Under the pieces are notes generated by a model that was not told where the DNA came from, ran no database searches, and was given only the letters and a program-made list of their open reading frames with translations. The position numbers were made by a program, and so were the translations under genes. From Bradyrhizobium sp. LTSP885 (GTDB lineage Bacteria > Pseudomonadota > Alphaproteobacteria > Rhizobiales > Xanthobacteraceae): a stretch of 64,000 nucleotides of DNA. Of the stretch, positions 52,550 to 60,868 are shown piece by piece. Where the stretch lies: NCBI RefSeq assembly GCF_000938305.1, contig NZ_JYMT01000021.1, positions 1-64,000 of the forward strand, given 5' to 3'. The stretch's first letter is position 1, and each line of letters starts with the position of its first letter.

Positions 52550-52966
52550 ATGACACGATCGCCTGACGCCACCGACGCCGCAATCATCACGGCGTTTGCC
52601 GGCATTCCCGCGTTGCTTGACCTTGCCCCGGCGCTGATTGCGCGCGGCCGGCTGCTCGATTGCGACTGCCGTCTCGGTCCGATGGATCATCCGTTTTACG
52701 CCGCGATCCGCGCCGGCCGCATCGTCGAGTTCGCGCCGACGCCGATCCTGATGCGCTCCTGGCGCTTCTCCTATCGTGCGACCACGCTCGCATGGGCGTC
52801 CCATTGGCAGGCGGAGCCGAAGCCCGGCTGGCACGATCTGTTGGCGCTGACCAAGCGCGGCGAGGAGGTGCTGGAAGGCGATCTGCATCCCTTCATGACG
52901 CATCTGCAATATTTCAAGGATCTGCTGGCGCTGCCGCGCGCACATGTTCAAGCGGTGGTGTCATGA
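52550..52966 (+). CDS. Small unknown protein (138 aa)
   Basis: ATG 52550 begins MTRSPDATDAAIITAFAGIP. A frame extending upstream to 52415 has no ribosome-binding site. The protein has DHPFYAAIRAGRIVEFAPTP, MRSWRFSYRATTLAWASHW and the end GDLHPFMTHLQYFKDLLALP. The last segment reminds me of SCP2-like or alkyl-binding domains, but this is weak. Its stop overlaps the ATG of the alpha/beta hydrolase (ATGA at 52963-52966), so the two are translationally coupled and likely act together. Confidence 0.6.
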   Translation: MTRSPDATDAAIITAFAGIPALLDLAPALIARGRLLDCDCRLGPMDHPFYAAIRAGRIVEFAPTPILMRSWRFSYRATTLAWASHWQAEPKPGWHDLLALTKRGEEVLEGDLHPFMTHLQYFKDLLALPRAHVQAVVS

Positions 52967-53826
52967 GCGGCCACATCGAGAACGGTTATATTGAGCCGAT
53001 GATCGGCCGCTACGTTCACGTCGAGATCGACGGTGAATTGCATCGCATCTATTTCGAGGAGAATGGCAAGGGCATTCCGCTGGTCTGCCTGCACACCGCG
53101 GGTTCGGACGCGCGGCAATGGCGGCATCTGCTCGCAGATAGCGAGTTTGCCGAAAATTTCCGCATCATTGCCTTCGATATGCCCTTTCATGGCAAGTCGA
53201 ATCCGCCGAAGAGCTGGGCCGGCGATGACTATCAACTCACCACCATCAGATACACCGAGACCATCCGTGCCTTCTGCCGCGCGCTCCACCTGGAGAAGCC
53301 GGTCGTGATGGGCTGCTCGATCGGCGGCCGCATCGTGCTCAACCTTGCGATCGAACATGCCGCCGAGTTTCGCGCGCTGATCGGGCTCGAGGCCGCCGAT
53401 TTCCAGTCGCCGTGGTATGATACGAGCTGGCTCAACCGTCCGGACGTTCATGGCGGCGAAGTCTGCGCCGCGCTGGTATCGGGATTAATCGCCCCGCAAA
53501 GTCCGCAAGCCTTGCGCATGGAAACGCTGTGGGCCTACAAGCAGGGCGGTCCCGGCGTGTTCAAGGGCGATCTCTACTTCTACCGGGTCGATGGCGACCT
53601 GCGCGGTCGGGTCGCGTCAATCGATACTAAAGTATGCAAGCTCTATCTGCTCACGGGCGAGTATGATTTCTCCTGCACGCCCGAGGACACGCGGCGGACC
53701 GCAGCGGCTATAGGGGGCGCCAGCGTCACGATCATGGAGAAGCTCGGTCATTTCCCGATGAGCGAGAATCCTGAGCAGTTTCGCCGCTACATCGCCCCCG
53801 TCCTCGCCGACATTCTGACGCATTAA
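52963..53826 (+). CDS. Alpha/beta hydrolase
   Basis: The 287-residue protein has the alpha/beta-hydrolase fold: oxyanion region LVCLHTAGSDARQW, nucleophile elbow GCSIGGRI, acid in LLTGEYDFSC and catalytic His in EKLGHFPMSE. The lid region (residues 140-195) contains AADFQSPWYDTSWL. It resembles the MhpC/epoxide-hydrolase-like subgroup with no recognisable signal peptide. Start ATG 52963 overlaps the upstream unknown gene; the binding protein gltI follows after 28 bp. Confidence 0.87.
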   Translation: MSGHIENGYIEPMIGRYVHVEIDGELHRIYFEENGKGIPLVCLHTAGSDARQWRHLLADSEFAENFRIIAFDMPFHGKSNPPKSWAGDDYQLTTIRYTETIRAFCRALHLEKPVVMGCSIGGRIVLNLAIEHAAEFRALIGLEAADFQSPWYDTSWLNRPDVHGGEVCAALVSGLIAPQSPQALRMETLWAYKQGGPGVFKGDLYFYRVDGDLRGRVASIDTKVCKLYLLTGEYDFSCTPEDTRRTAAAIGGASVTIMEKLGHFPMSENPEQFRRYIAPVLADILTH

Positions 53827-53854
53827 CCGACCGATTCCACGAAGGAGTAGACGT

Positions 53855-54766
53855 ATGACACGCAACTATCTGATCGGCTTCGCGCTCGCCGCCGCGCTCG
53901 GCGCAGGCCAGGCGCAGGCCGAGGAGCTGACCGGGACGCTGAAGAACATCAAGGAGACCGGCGCGATCACGCTCGGCTTCCGCGATTCCTCGATTCCGTT
54001 CTCCTATCTCGACGACAACCAGAAGCCGATCGGCTACGCCATGGACATCTGCAACAAGATCGTCGATGCGGTGAAGAAGGAGCTGAAACTCGACAAGCTC
54101 GAGGTCAAGCTCAACCCGGTGACCTCGGCGACGCGTATTCCGCTGATGGCCAACGGCACTGTCGACCTCGAATGCGGTTCGACCACCAACAATGTCGAGC
54201 GTCAGAAGCAGGTCGCCTTCACCAACACCCACTTCCTGACCGCGAGCCGCTACGTCTTCAAGAAATCGAGCGGGCTCAAGTCGATCGACGATCTGAAGGG
54301 CAAGACGGTGGTCTCGACCTCCGGTACCACCAACATCAAGCAGCTCACCGAAGCCAATGTCGCCCGTAACCTCGGCGTCAACATCATTCCCGCAAAGGAC
54401 CACGCCGAAGCCTTCCTGATGGTCGAGACCGACCGCGCGGTCGCCTTCGTGATGGACGACGTCCTGCTCGCGAGCTTCGTCGCCGGCTCGAAATCGCCGG
54501 ACGATTACGTCATCTCCAAGGATGCGTTCTCCAAGCCCGAGCCCTATGGCATCATGCTGCGCAAGGATGACGCGCCGTTCAAGAAAGTGGTCGATGCCGC
54601 CACCGCCGCGCTCTACAGCAGCGGCGAGGGCGAGAAGATCTACGACAAGTGGTTCACCCAGAAGGTCCCGCCGAAGGGCTTGAACCTCAACTTGCCGCTC
54701 GGGCCGGAGCTGAAGAACGAGTTCGCCAAACCGTCGGATTCACCGGATCCGGATTCGTACAAGTAA
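53855..54766 (+). CDS. gltI: Amino-acid ABC substrate-binding protein, GltI-type
   Basis: The 303-residue protein has a signal peptide (LIGFALAAALGAGQAQAEE) and a family-3 periplasmic-binding domain: FRDSSIPFSYLDDNQKPIGYA, CGSTTNNVERQKQVAFT, LKGKTVVSTSGTTN and FVMDDVLLASF. These match the glutamate/aspartate binding protein GltI, including the family signature near residue 100. GAAGGAGTAG precedes ATG 53855. The permeases gltJ and gltK follow after a 245-bp gap containing a repeat and a hairpin. Confidence 0.92.
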   Translation: MTRNYLIGFALAAALGAGQAQAEELTGTLKNIKETGAITLGFRDSSIPFSYLDDNQKPIGYAMDICNKIVDAVKKELKLDKLEVKLNPVTSATRIPLMANGTVDLECGSTTNNVERQKQVAFTNTHFLTASRYVFKKSSGLKSIDDLKGKTVVSTSGTTNIKQLTEANVARNLGVNIIPAKDHAEAFLMVETDRAVAFVMDDVLLASFVAGSKSPDDYVISKDAFSKPEPYGIMLRKDDAPFKKVVDAATAALYSSGEGEKIYDKWFTQKVPPKGLNLNLPLGPELKNEFAKPSDSPDPDSYK

Positions 54767-54786
54767 GACAGACTTACTCTTTCCAC

Positions 54787-54868
54787 GTCATTGCGAGCGA
54801 AGCGAAGCAATCCATTGTCACCTAGCATGAATATGGATTGCTTCGTCGCTATCGCTCCTCGCAATGAC
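54787..54868. repeat. Intergenic palindromic repeat family A, copy 3
   Basis: 82 bp, starting GTCATTGCGAGCGAAGCGAA and ending CTCGCAATGAC, in the gap between gltI and gltJ. Orientation of the ATGGATTG centre is opposite to copy 2. Confidence 0.88.
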
Positions 54869-54912
54869 GGAAATGCGTGAACCCACCACCTCTCGGTGGG
54901 TCCTAAATTCAC

Positions 54913-54948
54913 ATGTCCGGCCATTTTTGGAGGAGAATGGCCGGACAT
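54913..54948 (+). promoter_or_regulatory. Intercistronic hairpin between gltI and gltJ
   Basis: ATGTCCGGCCAT (54913-54924) and ATGGCCGGACAT (54937-54948) form a perfect 12-bp stem; the 12-base loop contains GGAGGAG. It could stabilise the gltI message or limit read-through into the permeases. Confidence 0.65.
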
Positions 54949-55011
54949 TTGCATATATTGGGCGCATACGCGTTGGGGTATGCGTGATCGGCGCGTTTGC
55001 GCGGGGGACCC

Positions 55012-55743
55012 GTGAACTATAACTGGAACTGGCATATCTTCCTCGAGCCGAACCCGATGGGGACGGGCACCTATCTCGACCTGTTGCTGGCGGGACTGGT
55101 GGTCACCCTCAAGACGGCGGCGCTGGCCTGGATCATCGCGCTGATCATGGGCACCGTGATCGGTGTCTTGCGCACGTTGCCATCGAAGACGGCCTCGTGG
55201 ATTGGCTTCTGCTGGGTCGAATTCTTCCGCAACATGCCGCTGCTGGTGCAGCTCTTCCTGTGGTTCTTCGTGCTGCCGGAATTGCTGCCGAAGTCCGCCG
55301 GGCTCTGGATGAAGCAGATGCCGAATGCGCCGTTCTGGACCGCCGCGATCGGTATCGGCCTGTTCATGTCGGCGCGGGTCGCGGTGCAATTGCAGGCCGG
55401 CATCGGCTCGCTGCCGCGCGGGCAGAAGCAGGCTGCGACCGCGCTCGGCCTGACCACGGTGCAGGCCTATCGCTACGTGCTGTTGCCGATTGCGTTCCGC
55501 ATCATCCTGCCGCCGTTGACCTCCGAATTCCTCAACACCATCAAGAACACAGCTGTTGCGATCACCATCGGCCTGATCGAGCTGACCGGTGAGGCGCGCT
55601 CGATGCAGGAATTCTCGTTCCAGGTGTTCGAGGCCTTCACCGCAGCGACCGTGATCTATCTCCTCGTCAATTTCGTCGTGGTCACCGCGATGCGCTATCT
55701 CGAGCGCTATGTCGCGATCCCCGGCTACATCACGGGGAAATAG
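55012..55743 (+). CDS. gltJ: Amino-acid ABC permease, GltJ-type
   Basis: GTG 55012 gives 243 residues; GCGGGGGACC sits just upstream. The product has five hydrophobic helices and the coupling motif ATALGLTTVQAYRYVLLPIAFRIILPPL (EAA-like). N-terminal VNYNWNWHIFLEPNPMGTG matches GltJ. It forms the inner-membrane channel with GltK. A TTG further upstream at 54997 is an unlikely start. Confidence 0.92.
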   Translation: MNYNWNWHIFLEPNPMGTGTYLDLLLAGLVVTLKTAALAWIIALIMGTVIGVLRTLPSKTASWIGFCWVEFFRNMPLLVQLFLWFFVLPELLPKSAGLWMKQMPNAPFWTAAIGIGLFMSARVAVQLQAGIGSLPRGQKQAATALGLTTVQAYRYVLLPIAFRIILPPLTSEFLNTIKNTAVAITIGLIELTGEARSMQEFSFQVFEAFTAATVIYLLVNFVVVTAMRYLERYVAIPGYITGK

Positions 55744-55745
55744 CG

Positions 55746-56438
55746 ATGTTCTCCAATCTCGATTTCGACGTCATCCGTCGCGCGCTGCCCTATTTGTTTT
55801 TCGAGGGCATGCGATTCACGCTGACGCTGACGGCGCTCGCCGCGGTCGGCGGCCTGGTGTTCGGCACGCTGATCGCCTTGATGCGGTTGTCCGGCTACAA
55901 GGTGCTCGGCCGCATCGCGGGTTTCTACGTCGACTTCATGCGCTCGCTGCCGCTGGTGCTTGTGATCTTCTGGTTCTACTTCCTGGTGCCGTATATCGGG
56001 CAGTGGCTGACCGGCGCGTCGCGCCCGATCAGCGTCGGCGCCTTCGCTTCCTCGCTGATCACCTTCGTGATGTTCGAGGCGGCATATTTCTCCGAGATCA
56101 TGCGCGCCGGCATCCAGTCGATCTCGCGCGGCCAGCCGGCTGCGGCGAACGCGCTCGGCCTGACCTACAGCCAGACGATGCGCTACGTCGTGCTGCCGCA
56201 GGCGTTTCGCAACATGCTGCCGATCCTGCTGACCCAGACCATCGTGTTGTTCCAGGACACCTCGCTGGTCTACGTGCTCTCGATTCCGGATTTCCTCGGC
56301 GCCGCCAGCAAGGTGGCGCAGCGTGACGGCCGTCTGGTCGAAATGTATTTGTTCGCGGCGCTGGTCTACTTCGTCGTTTGCTGTGCCGCATCCTTCTTCG
56401 TCCGCCGCCTGCAGGCGCGCATTGCCATCGTTCGCTAG
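55746..56438 (+). CDS. gltK: Amino-acid ABC permease, GltK-type
   Basis: The 230-residue permease starts two bases after the gltJ stop. It has the HisM-type ATPase-contact segment AANALGLTYSQTMRYVVLPQAFRNMLP and five or six membrane helices, as in GltK. It completes the channel for acidic amino acids; ligand specificity is inferred from GltI similarity. Confidence 0.92.
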   Translation: MFSNLDFDVIRRALPYLFFEGMRFTLTLTALAAVGGLVFGTLIALMRLSGYKVLGRIAGFYVDFMRSLPLVLVIFWFYFLVPYIGQWLTGASRPISVGAFASSLITFVMFEAAYFSEIMRAGIQSISRGQPAAANALGLTYSQTMRYVVLPQAFRNMLPILLTQTIVLFQDTSLVYVLSIPDFLGAASKVAQRDGRLVEMYLFAALVYFVVCCAASFFVRRLQARIAIVR

Positions 56439-56461
56439 GCATGATCCGGCAAGATCATGCC
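56438..56461. repeat. Short palindrome GGCATGATC...GATCATGCC
   Basis: GGCATGATC (56438-56446) and GATCATGCC (56453-56461) with a CGGCAA centre, starting at the last base of the gltK stop and 21 bases before gltL. It resembles the short form of a common Rhizobiales intergenic repeat. Confidence 0.65.
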
Positions 56462-56482
56462 AAACAGACAAGTTGAGAACCA

Positions 56483-57214
56483 ATGATCGAGATCAACCAC
56501 GTCGATAAATGGTACGGCCCGAGCTTCCAGGCTCTGAAGGATTGCACCACCAGCGTCGCCAAGGGCGAGGTGGTCGTGGTCTGCGGCCCGTCCGGTTCGG
56601 GCAAGTCGACCCTGATCAAATGCGTCAACGCGCTGGAGCCGATCCAGGGTGGCGACATCATCCTCGACGGCATCAAGGTCAACGACCCCAAGACCGACTT
56701 GCCGAAGCTGCGCTCGCGCGTCGGCATGGTGTTCCAGCACTTCGAGCTGTTTCCGCATTTGCGGATCATCGACAATCTCTGCCTCGCGCAGGAGAAGGTG
56801 CTCGGACGCAAGCATGACGAGGCCACGGTCACCGGCATGAAGCTGCTGGATCGCGTCGGGCTGAACGACCACGCCAAGAAATATCCGGCCGAGCTCTCGG
56901 GCGGCCAGCAGCAGCGCGTCGCGATCGCCCGCGCGCTCGCGATGAACCCGATCGCCATGCTGTTCGACGAGCCGACCTCGGCGCTCGATCCCGAGATGAT
57001 CAGCGAAGTGCTCGACGTGATGGTCGACCTCGCCCGCGAGGGCATGACCATGATGGTCGTCACCCACGAAATGGGCTTTGCCAACAAGGTCGCCGACCGC
57101 GTCATCTTCATGGACCGCGGCGAGATCGTCGAGGACGCCAACAAGGCCGACTTCTTCGGCAAGCCGCGCAGCGACCGGGCGCAGAAGTTTCTGTCGAAGA
57201 TCTTGCAGCATTAA
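56483..57214 (+). CDS. gltL: Amino-acid ABC ATPase, GltL-type
   Basis: The 243-residue ATPase has Walker [12 protein letters not shown]-loop [11 protein letters not shown], signature LSGGQQQR, Walker [15 protein letters not shown] and switch His in VVTHEMGFA. It is a standard polar-amino-acid ATPase of the GltL/HisP group and completes gltIJKL. The palindrome in the gltK-gltL gap does not disrupt the reading frame. Confidence 0.94.
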   Translation: MIEINHVDKWYGPSFQALKDCTTSVAKGEVVVVCGPSGSGKSTLIKCVNALEPIQGGDIILDGIKVNDPKTDLPKLRSRVGMVFQHFELFPHLRIIDNLCLAQEKVLGRKHDEATVTGMKLLDRVGLNDHAKKYPAELSGGQQQRVAIARALAMNPIAMLFDEPTSALDPEMISEVLDVMVDLAREGMTMMVVTHEMGFANKVADRVIFMDRGEIVEDANKADFFGKPRSDRAQKFLSKILQH

Positions 57215-57224
57215 TCTCTCAGCC

Positions 57225-57304
57225 GTCATTCCGGGGCGGTCCGCAGGACCGAACCCGGAATCTCGAGATTCCGGGTTCGATGCTGCGCATCGCCCCGGAA
57301 TGAC
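57225..57304. repeat. Intergenic palindromic repeat family B, copy 2
   Basis: 80 bp from GTCATTCCGGGGCGGTCCGC to CCCCGGAATGAC, the same layout as copy 1 at 47030-47109 with a handful of substitutions. It lies just after gltL and before the D-amino-acid transaminase. Confidence 0.92.
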
Positions 57305-57384
57305 GCGTGCTTGAGGGTTTATCGCCGTTAATAATTTGCGTATACGAAGGGCTGAAACCCGCCCTTCGCCGCAGGAGAATTCGC

Positions 57385-58245
57385 TTGGAAAAGATCGCTT
57401 ACGTCAACGGCTCGTATGTGCCGCATTCCGAGGCCAAGGTCTCGGTGTTCGACCGCGGCTTCCTGTTCGCCGACGGCATCTATGAAGTGGCCGCGGTGCT
57501 CGAGGGCAAGCTGATCGATAACGCCTCGCATTTGGCGCGGCTGAAGCGTTCGGTCGGCGAGATACAGCTCGCGCTGCCGGAGACGCTCGAGCGGATCGAG
57601 CAGATCCAGAAGGAACTGATCAAGCGCAACGACCTGGTCAACGGCATGGTCTATCTCGAGGTCACCCGAGGCGCCGACAAGGGGCGCGACTTTCCGTTCC
57701 CGAAGGCGGACGTCAAGCCGACGCTGGTCATGTTCACCTCGGAAAAGGACATCATCAACGCAGCCTCGGCCAAGACCGGCATCAATGTCATCACCGTGCC
57801 CGACATCCGCTGGACGCGACGCGACATCAAGAGCGTCGCGCTGCTGGCGCAGGTGCTGGCCAAGCAGGCTGCGGCCGAAGCCGGCGCCGGCGAAGCCTGG
57901 ATGATCGAGGACGGCAAGGTCACCGAGGGCGGCTCGTCCTCGAGCTTCATCGTCACCCAGGACGACGTCATCGTGACGCGGCAGAACGGCAGCGAGATCC
58001 TGCCGGGCTGCACCCGCAAGGCAGTGGTCAAGCTCGCCGAGGAGCGCCAACTCCGCATCGAGGAGCGCGCCTTCACGATCGAGGAGGCGCTCGCCGCCAA
58101 GGAAGCCTTCATCACCAGCGCCTCGGTGTTCGTGCAGGGCGTGGTCGCGATCGACGGCAAGCCAGTCGGCAACGGCAAGGTCGGCCCGATGAGCGCCCGC
58201 CTGCGCGAGATCTATGTCGAATTCGCCAAGGCGACCGCGGTTTAG
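57385..58245 (+). CDS. D-amino-acid transaminase (class IV PLP enzyme)
   Basis: I use TTG 57385 because AGGAG lies at ideal spacing and the resulting N-terminus (LEKIAYVNGSYVPHSEAKVSVFDRGFLFADGIYE) is that of the family; the frame is open from 57307. The 286-residue protein has PLP lysine in TRRDIKSVALL, the cofactor Glu in KVTEGGSSSSFIV and the C-terminal TSASVFVQGVVAID. It converts D-alanine plus 2-ketoglutarate to pyruvate and D-glutamate, as in DAAT. It follows gltIJKL, separated by repeat B. A role in D-glutamate supply or D-amino-acid catabolism is inferred. Confidence 0.92.
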   Translation: MEKIAYVNGSYVPHSEAKVSVFDRGFLFADGIYEVAAVLEGKLIDNASHLARLKRSVGEIQLALPETLERIEQIQKELIKRNDLVNGMVYLEVTRGADKGRDFPFPKADVKPTLVMFTSEKDIINAASAKTGINVITVPDIRWTRRDIKSVALLAQVLAKQAAAEAGAGEAWMIEDGKVTEGGSSSSFIVTQDDVIVTRQNGSEILPGCTRKAVVKLAEERQLRIEERAFTIEEALAAKEAFITSASVFVQGVVAIDGKPVGNGKVGPMSARLREIYVEFAKATAV

Positions 58246-58269
58246 CGCGGTCCTGCCGTATCTTCAGCT

Positions 58270-58372
58270 GTCATCGCCCGGCTTGTCCGGGCGACCCAGT
58301 ATTCCAGAGACAGCAATGCTTGAGCCGAGAGGTCCCGGCGTACTGGGTGCCCCGCTCAAGGCGGGGCATGAC
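58270..58372. repeat. Intergenic repeat GTCATCGCCCGG...GGGGCATGAC
   Basis: Palindromic blocks CGCCCGGCTTGTCCGGGCG and GCCCCGCTCAAGGCGGGGC bracket a paired ACCCAGTA/TACTGGGT. About 103 bp. It lies between convergent genes and may work as a transcription stop. Confidence 0.75.
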
Positions 58373-58401
58373 AGCAGAGTGTGGGGCGGGCAGTGGTGTC
58401 A

Positions 58402-58860
58402 TCACGCCGCCACTTTCACCTTCACCGGATGCACCGCGCGGAAGCCGATCGCGATCCGGTTCCAGGCGTTGATCGTTCCGATCAGCATCGTCAGGTTGAC
58501 CGTCTCGGTCTCCGAGAAATGGGCGCGCACGGCCTCATAGTCGGCGTCGGGCGCGTGCGTTTCGGAGACCAGGGTCAGTGCCTCGGTCCAGGCCAGTGCT
58601 GCGCGCTCGCGGTCGGTGTAGACCGGCGACTCGCGCCAGGCGTTGAGCAGATAGAGCCGCTGCTCGGTCTCGCCGTGCTTGCGTGCGTCCTCGGTATGGA
58701 CGGCGATGCAGTAGGCGCAGCCGTTGATCTGGGAAGCGCGGGTCTTGACCAGTTCGATCAGGGATTGCTCGAGGCCGCTCGCCCTGATCTGGGTGTCGAC
58801 CGCGGCCAGCGCTTTGATGAGCTCCGGTGCAGCCTGGTAGTAGTTCATGCGAGGTTTCAT
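58402..58860 (-). CDS. AhpD-like carboxymuconolactone decarboxylase family protein
   Basis: From ATG 58858-58860 the protein has 152 residues (MKPRMNYYQAAPELIKALAA). It carries the AhpD-like thiol motif CAYCIAVH (C-x2-C-x3-H), so unlike the homologue at 11034 both redox cysteines are kept. Helical pattern and YTDRERAALAWTEALT match the family. The open frame continuing upstream to 60171 is a shadow of the neighbouring transporter. The gene lies 32 bp after the MFS pump gene on the same strand, consistent with co-transcription. Confidence 0.88.
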   Translation of the reverse strand: MKPRMNYYQAAPELIKALAAVDTQIRASGLEQSLIELVKTRASQINGCAYCIAVHTEDARKHGETEQRLYLLNAWRESPVYTDRERAALAWTEALTLVSETHAPDADYEAVRAHFSETETVNLTMLIGTINAWNRIAIGFRAVHPVKVKVAA

Positions 58861-58892
58861 GGTCGTTCTCCTTGGGTCATCGTAGATAATGC

Positions 58893-60518
58893 TCAGTGCG
58901 CGCCGCCGCCACCTGCGAGATGGCCGGGCTTCTTCAGGAACAGGCCCGCGATCAGTGCGACGATCAGGGCGATGCCGAGCAAATAGAAGGTGTCGCTGAA
59001 GGCGAGGATGAAGGCCTGCTTCTGCACGATGCGGCCGATCGCAACGATCGCGCTGTGGGTCGCCTCGGCCTGGCCGGCGATGCCGCGGTTCATGAAGTAT
59101 TGGGTCATCTGGTCGATCCGTGCGCGGGTGGCCGGCTCCAGCAGCGAGACGGATTCGCTCAGCACGTTGGAGTGATACTGCTCGCGCTTGGTCAATACCG
59201 TTTGCAAAATTGCGATGCCGACCGCGCCACCGAGGTTGCGCATCATGTTGAACAGGCCGGACGCTGAACCCGCGTTCTCCGCCTCGATGCCTGCGGTCGC
59301 GACTGCGGACAGCGGCGCCATCACCAGCGCCTGGCCGGCGGCGCGGACCACGTTGGGCCAGAACAGCTGATCGGTGGCGTAGTCGTTGGTCATGAAGATG
59401 TTCATGAAGTTGGAGCCGGCGAACAGCGTGAAGCCGATTCCGATGATGATACGGGGGTCGAGGCGCTGCATCAGCCGCGGCACCATCGGGATCAGCAAGA
59501 GCTGCGGCAGGCCGGTCCAGGCCAGCACCATGCCGATCTGTTCGGCATTGTAGCCCTGGATGCGCGACAGGTACTGCGGCAGGATGAACACCGAGCCGTA
59601 CAGCGCGACGCCGAGCAGGAAGTTGGCCAGCATGCCGAAGCCGAAATTGCGGCGGAGCATCAGTCGCAGATTGAGCAGCGGCTTCTCGACGCTGAGCTCG
59701 ATCACCAGGAAGCCGGTCAGCGCAACCACTGCGATCACCGACAGGCGGACGATAAAGGGCGAGCCGAACCAGTCGTCCTTGTTGCCCTCTTCGAGCACGG
59801 TCTGCAGCGCGGCTAGCCCAATCGCCATGGTGATGATGCCAAGCCAGTCGCCCTGACGGAGCAGCGACAGCTTCATCGGGCCGGCGTCGAGCGAGACATA
59901 CAGCATGCCGATCATGACAGCGCCGGGCACCAGATTGACATAGAAGATGTACTGCCAGCCCCAGTTCTCGGTCAGGTAGCCGCCGATGGTCGGGCCGATC
60001 GCGGGCGCGAACGTCGCCGAGATCGCGAACAGCGCGAGGCCGATCGGCTGCTTCGCCCGGGGTAGCAGCGTGATGATCAGCGTGAAGGCCATCGGGATCA
60101 GCACGCCGCCGGCAAAACCCTGCACGGCGCGCAGCACGATCATCTGCGGCAGGTTCTGCGCCAGTGCGCACGCCGCGGAGAACACCAGGAACAGGACTGC
60201 GTTGGTGAGGAGGTAGATGCGGACCGAGAACACCTGCGCGAGCCAGCCGCTGAGGGGGATCACGATGATCTCGGCGATCAGATAGGAGGTCGATATCCAG
60301 CCGCCATCATCGATGCCGGCACCGATCGCGCCCTGGACGTCGGCGAGCGATGCGTTGACGATCTGGATGTTGAGCACCGCCATGAAAGCCCCGAGCGTGG
60401 CGCCGATCACCGCGACCCAGGTCTTGAGCGAGATTGCCACCGGCGCTGATGTCGCGGCCTTGGGGGCATCGAGGTCAGCCGAGGCTGCGGTATTCAATGT
60501 GGGCTGGAGCGCGGTCAT
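58893..60518 (-). CDS. DHA2-type MFS efflux pump (EmrB-like)
   Basis: I choose ATG 60516-60518 (AGGGACGACCCC upstream), giving 541 residues. The protein has 14 hydrophobic segments, with the DHA2 features VLNIQIVNASLADVQGAIG in helix 1, QGFAGGVLIPMAFTLI in helix 4-5 and RNLGGAVGIAILQTVLTK in the later half. Q-x-x-x-G-x-x-G-P-x-x-G-G-like APAIGPTIGGYLTENWGW marks the family. It pairs with the EmrA-like adaptor upstream (60869-62026) to expel hydrophobic drugs or phenolics. A 350-bp gap with a large inverted repeat separates the two. Confidence 0.92.
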   Translation of the reverse strand: MTALQPTLNTAASADLDAPKAATSAPVAISLKTWVAVIGATLGAFMAVLNIQIVNASLADVQGAIGAGIDDGGWISTSYLIAEIIVIPLSGWLAQVFSVRIYLLTNAVLFLVFSAACALAQNLPQMIVLRAVQGFAGGVLIPMAFTLIITLLPRAKQPIGLALFAISATFAPAIGPTIGGYLTENWGWQYIFYVNLVPGAVMIGMLYVSLDAGPMKLSLLRQGDWLGIITMAIGLAALQTVLEEGNKDDWFGSPFIVRLSVIAVVALTGFLVIELSVEKPLLNLRLMLRRNFGFGMLANFLLGVALYGSVFILPQYLSRIQGYNAEQIGMVLAWTGLPQLLLIPMVPRLMQRLDPRIIIGIGFTLFAGSNFMNIFMTNDYATDQLFWPNVVRAAGQALVMAPLSAVATAGIEAENAGSASGLFNMMRNLGGAVGIAILQTVLTKREQYHSNVLSESVSLLEPATRARIDQMTQYFMNRGIAGQAEATHSAIVAIGRIVQKQAFILAFSDTFYLLGIALIVALIAGLFLKKPGHLAGGGGAH

Positions 60519-60648
60519 TGGGGTCGTCCCTTGCTTTGGCAAGCGCAGGATGCATTAGGCGGCACGTTTCGATAATCGGGGAAATGTTGGAAGGATTGTC
60601 CGGCCGGGATTGATAATGAGGTTGCCCGTAAGGTGAGCAAGCACGCTC

Positions 60649-60830
60649 GGCTCCCTCCCCCCTTGTGGGGGAGGGCTGGGGAGAGGGGTTGGCCCCGGGC
60701 GCTGCCGTCCGAGATTTGCGAACAGCTTCAATCCTGCTGACGCGTCACGGCTACGTCCTCGCGAACCGTCGAAGGTCAGCGCAAGTGGTACCCCTCTCCC
60801 CAGCCCTCCCCCACAAGGGGGGAGGGAGCC
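60649..60830. repeat. Perfect 41-bp inverted repeat pair between emrA-like and emrB-like genes
   Basis: Arm 1 (60649-60689) starts GGCTCCCTCCCCCCTTGT and ends GGGGAGAGGGGT; arm 2 (60790-60830) is its exact reverse complement. They are separated by 100 bp. On RNA they would give a 41-bp stem. This fills most of the 350-bp gap. Confidence 0.9.
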
Positions 60831-60868
60831 TGGGACGCGTGCTCATCTTACGAAGAATGGTTCAGCGG

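Noticed and set aside
58402..60171. Single 589-codon frame that could be read as one large protein
   Set aside because: Only its C-terminal 152 codons encode the AhpD-like protein; the rest is a shadow of the DHA2 pump, and the start at 58860 restores a normal family length.
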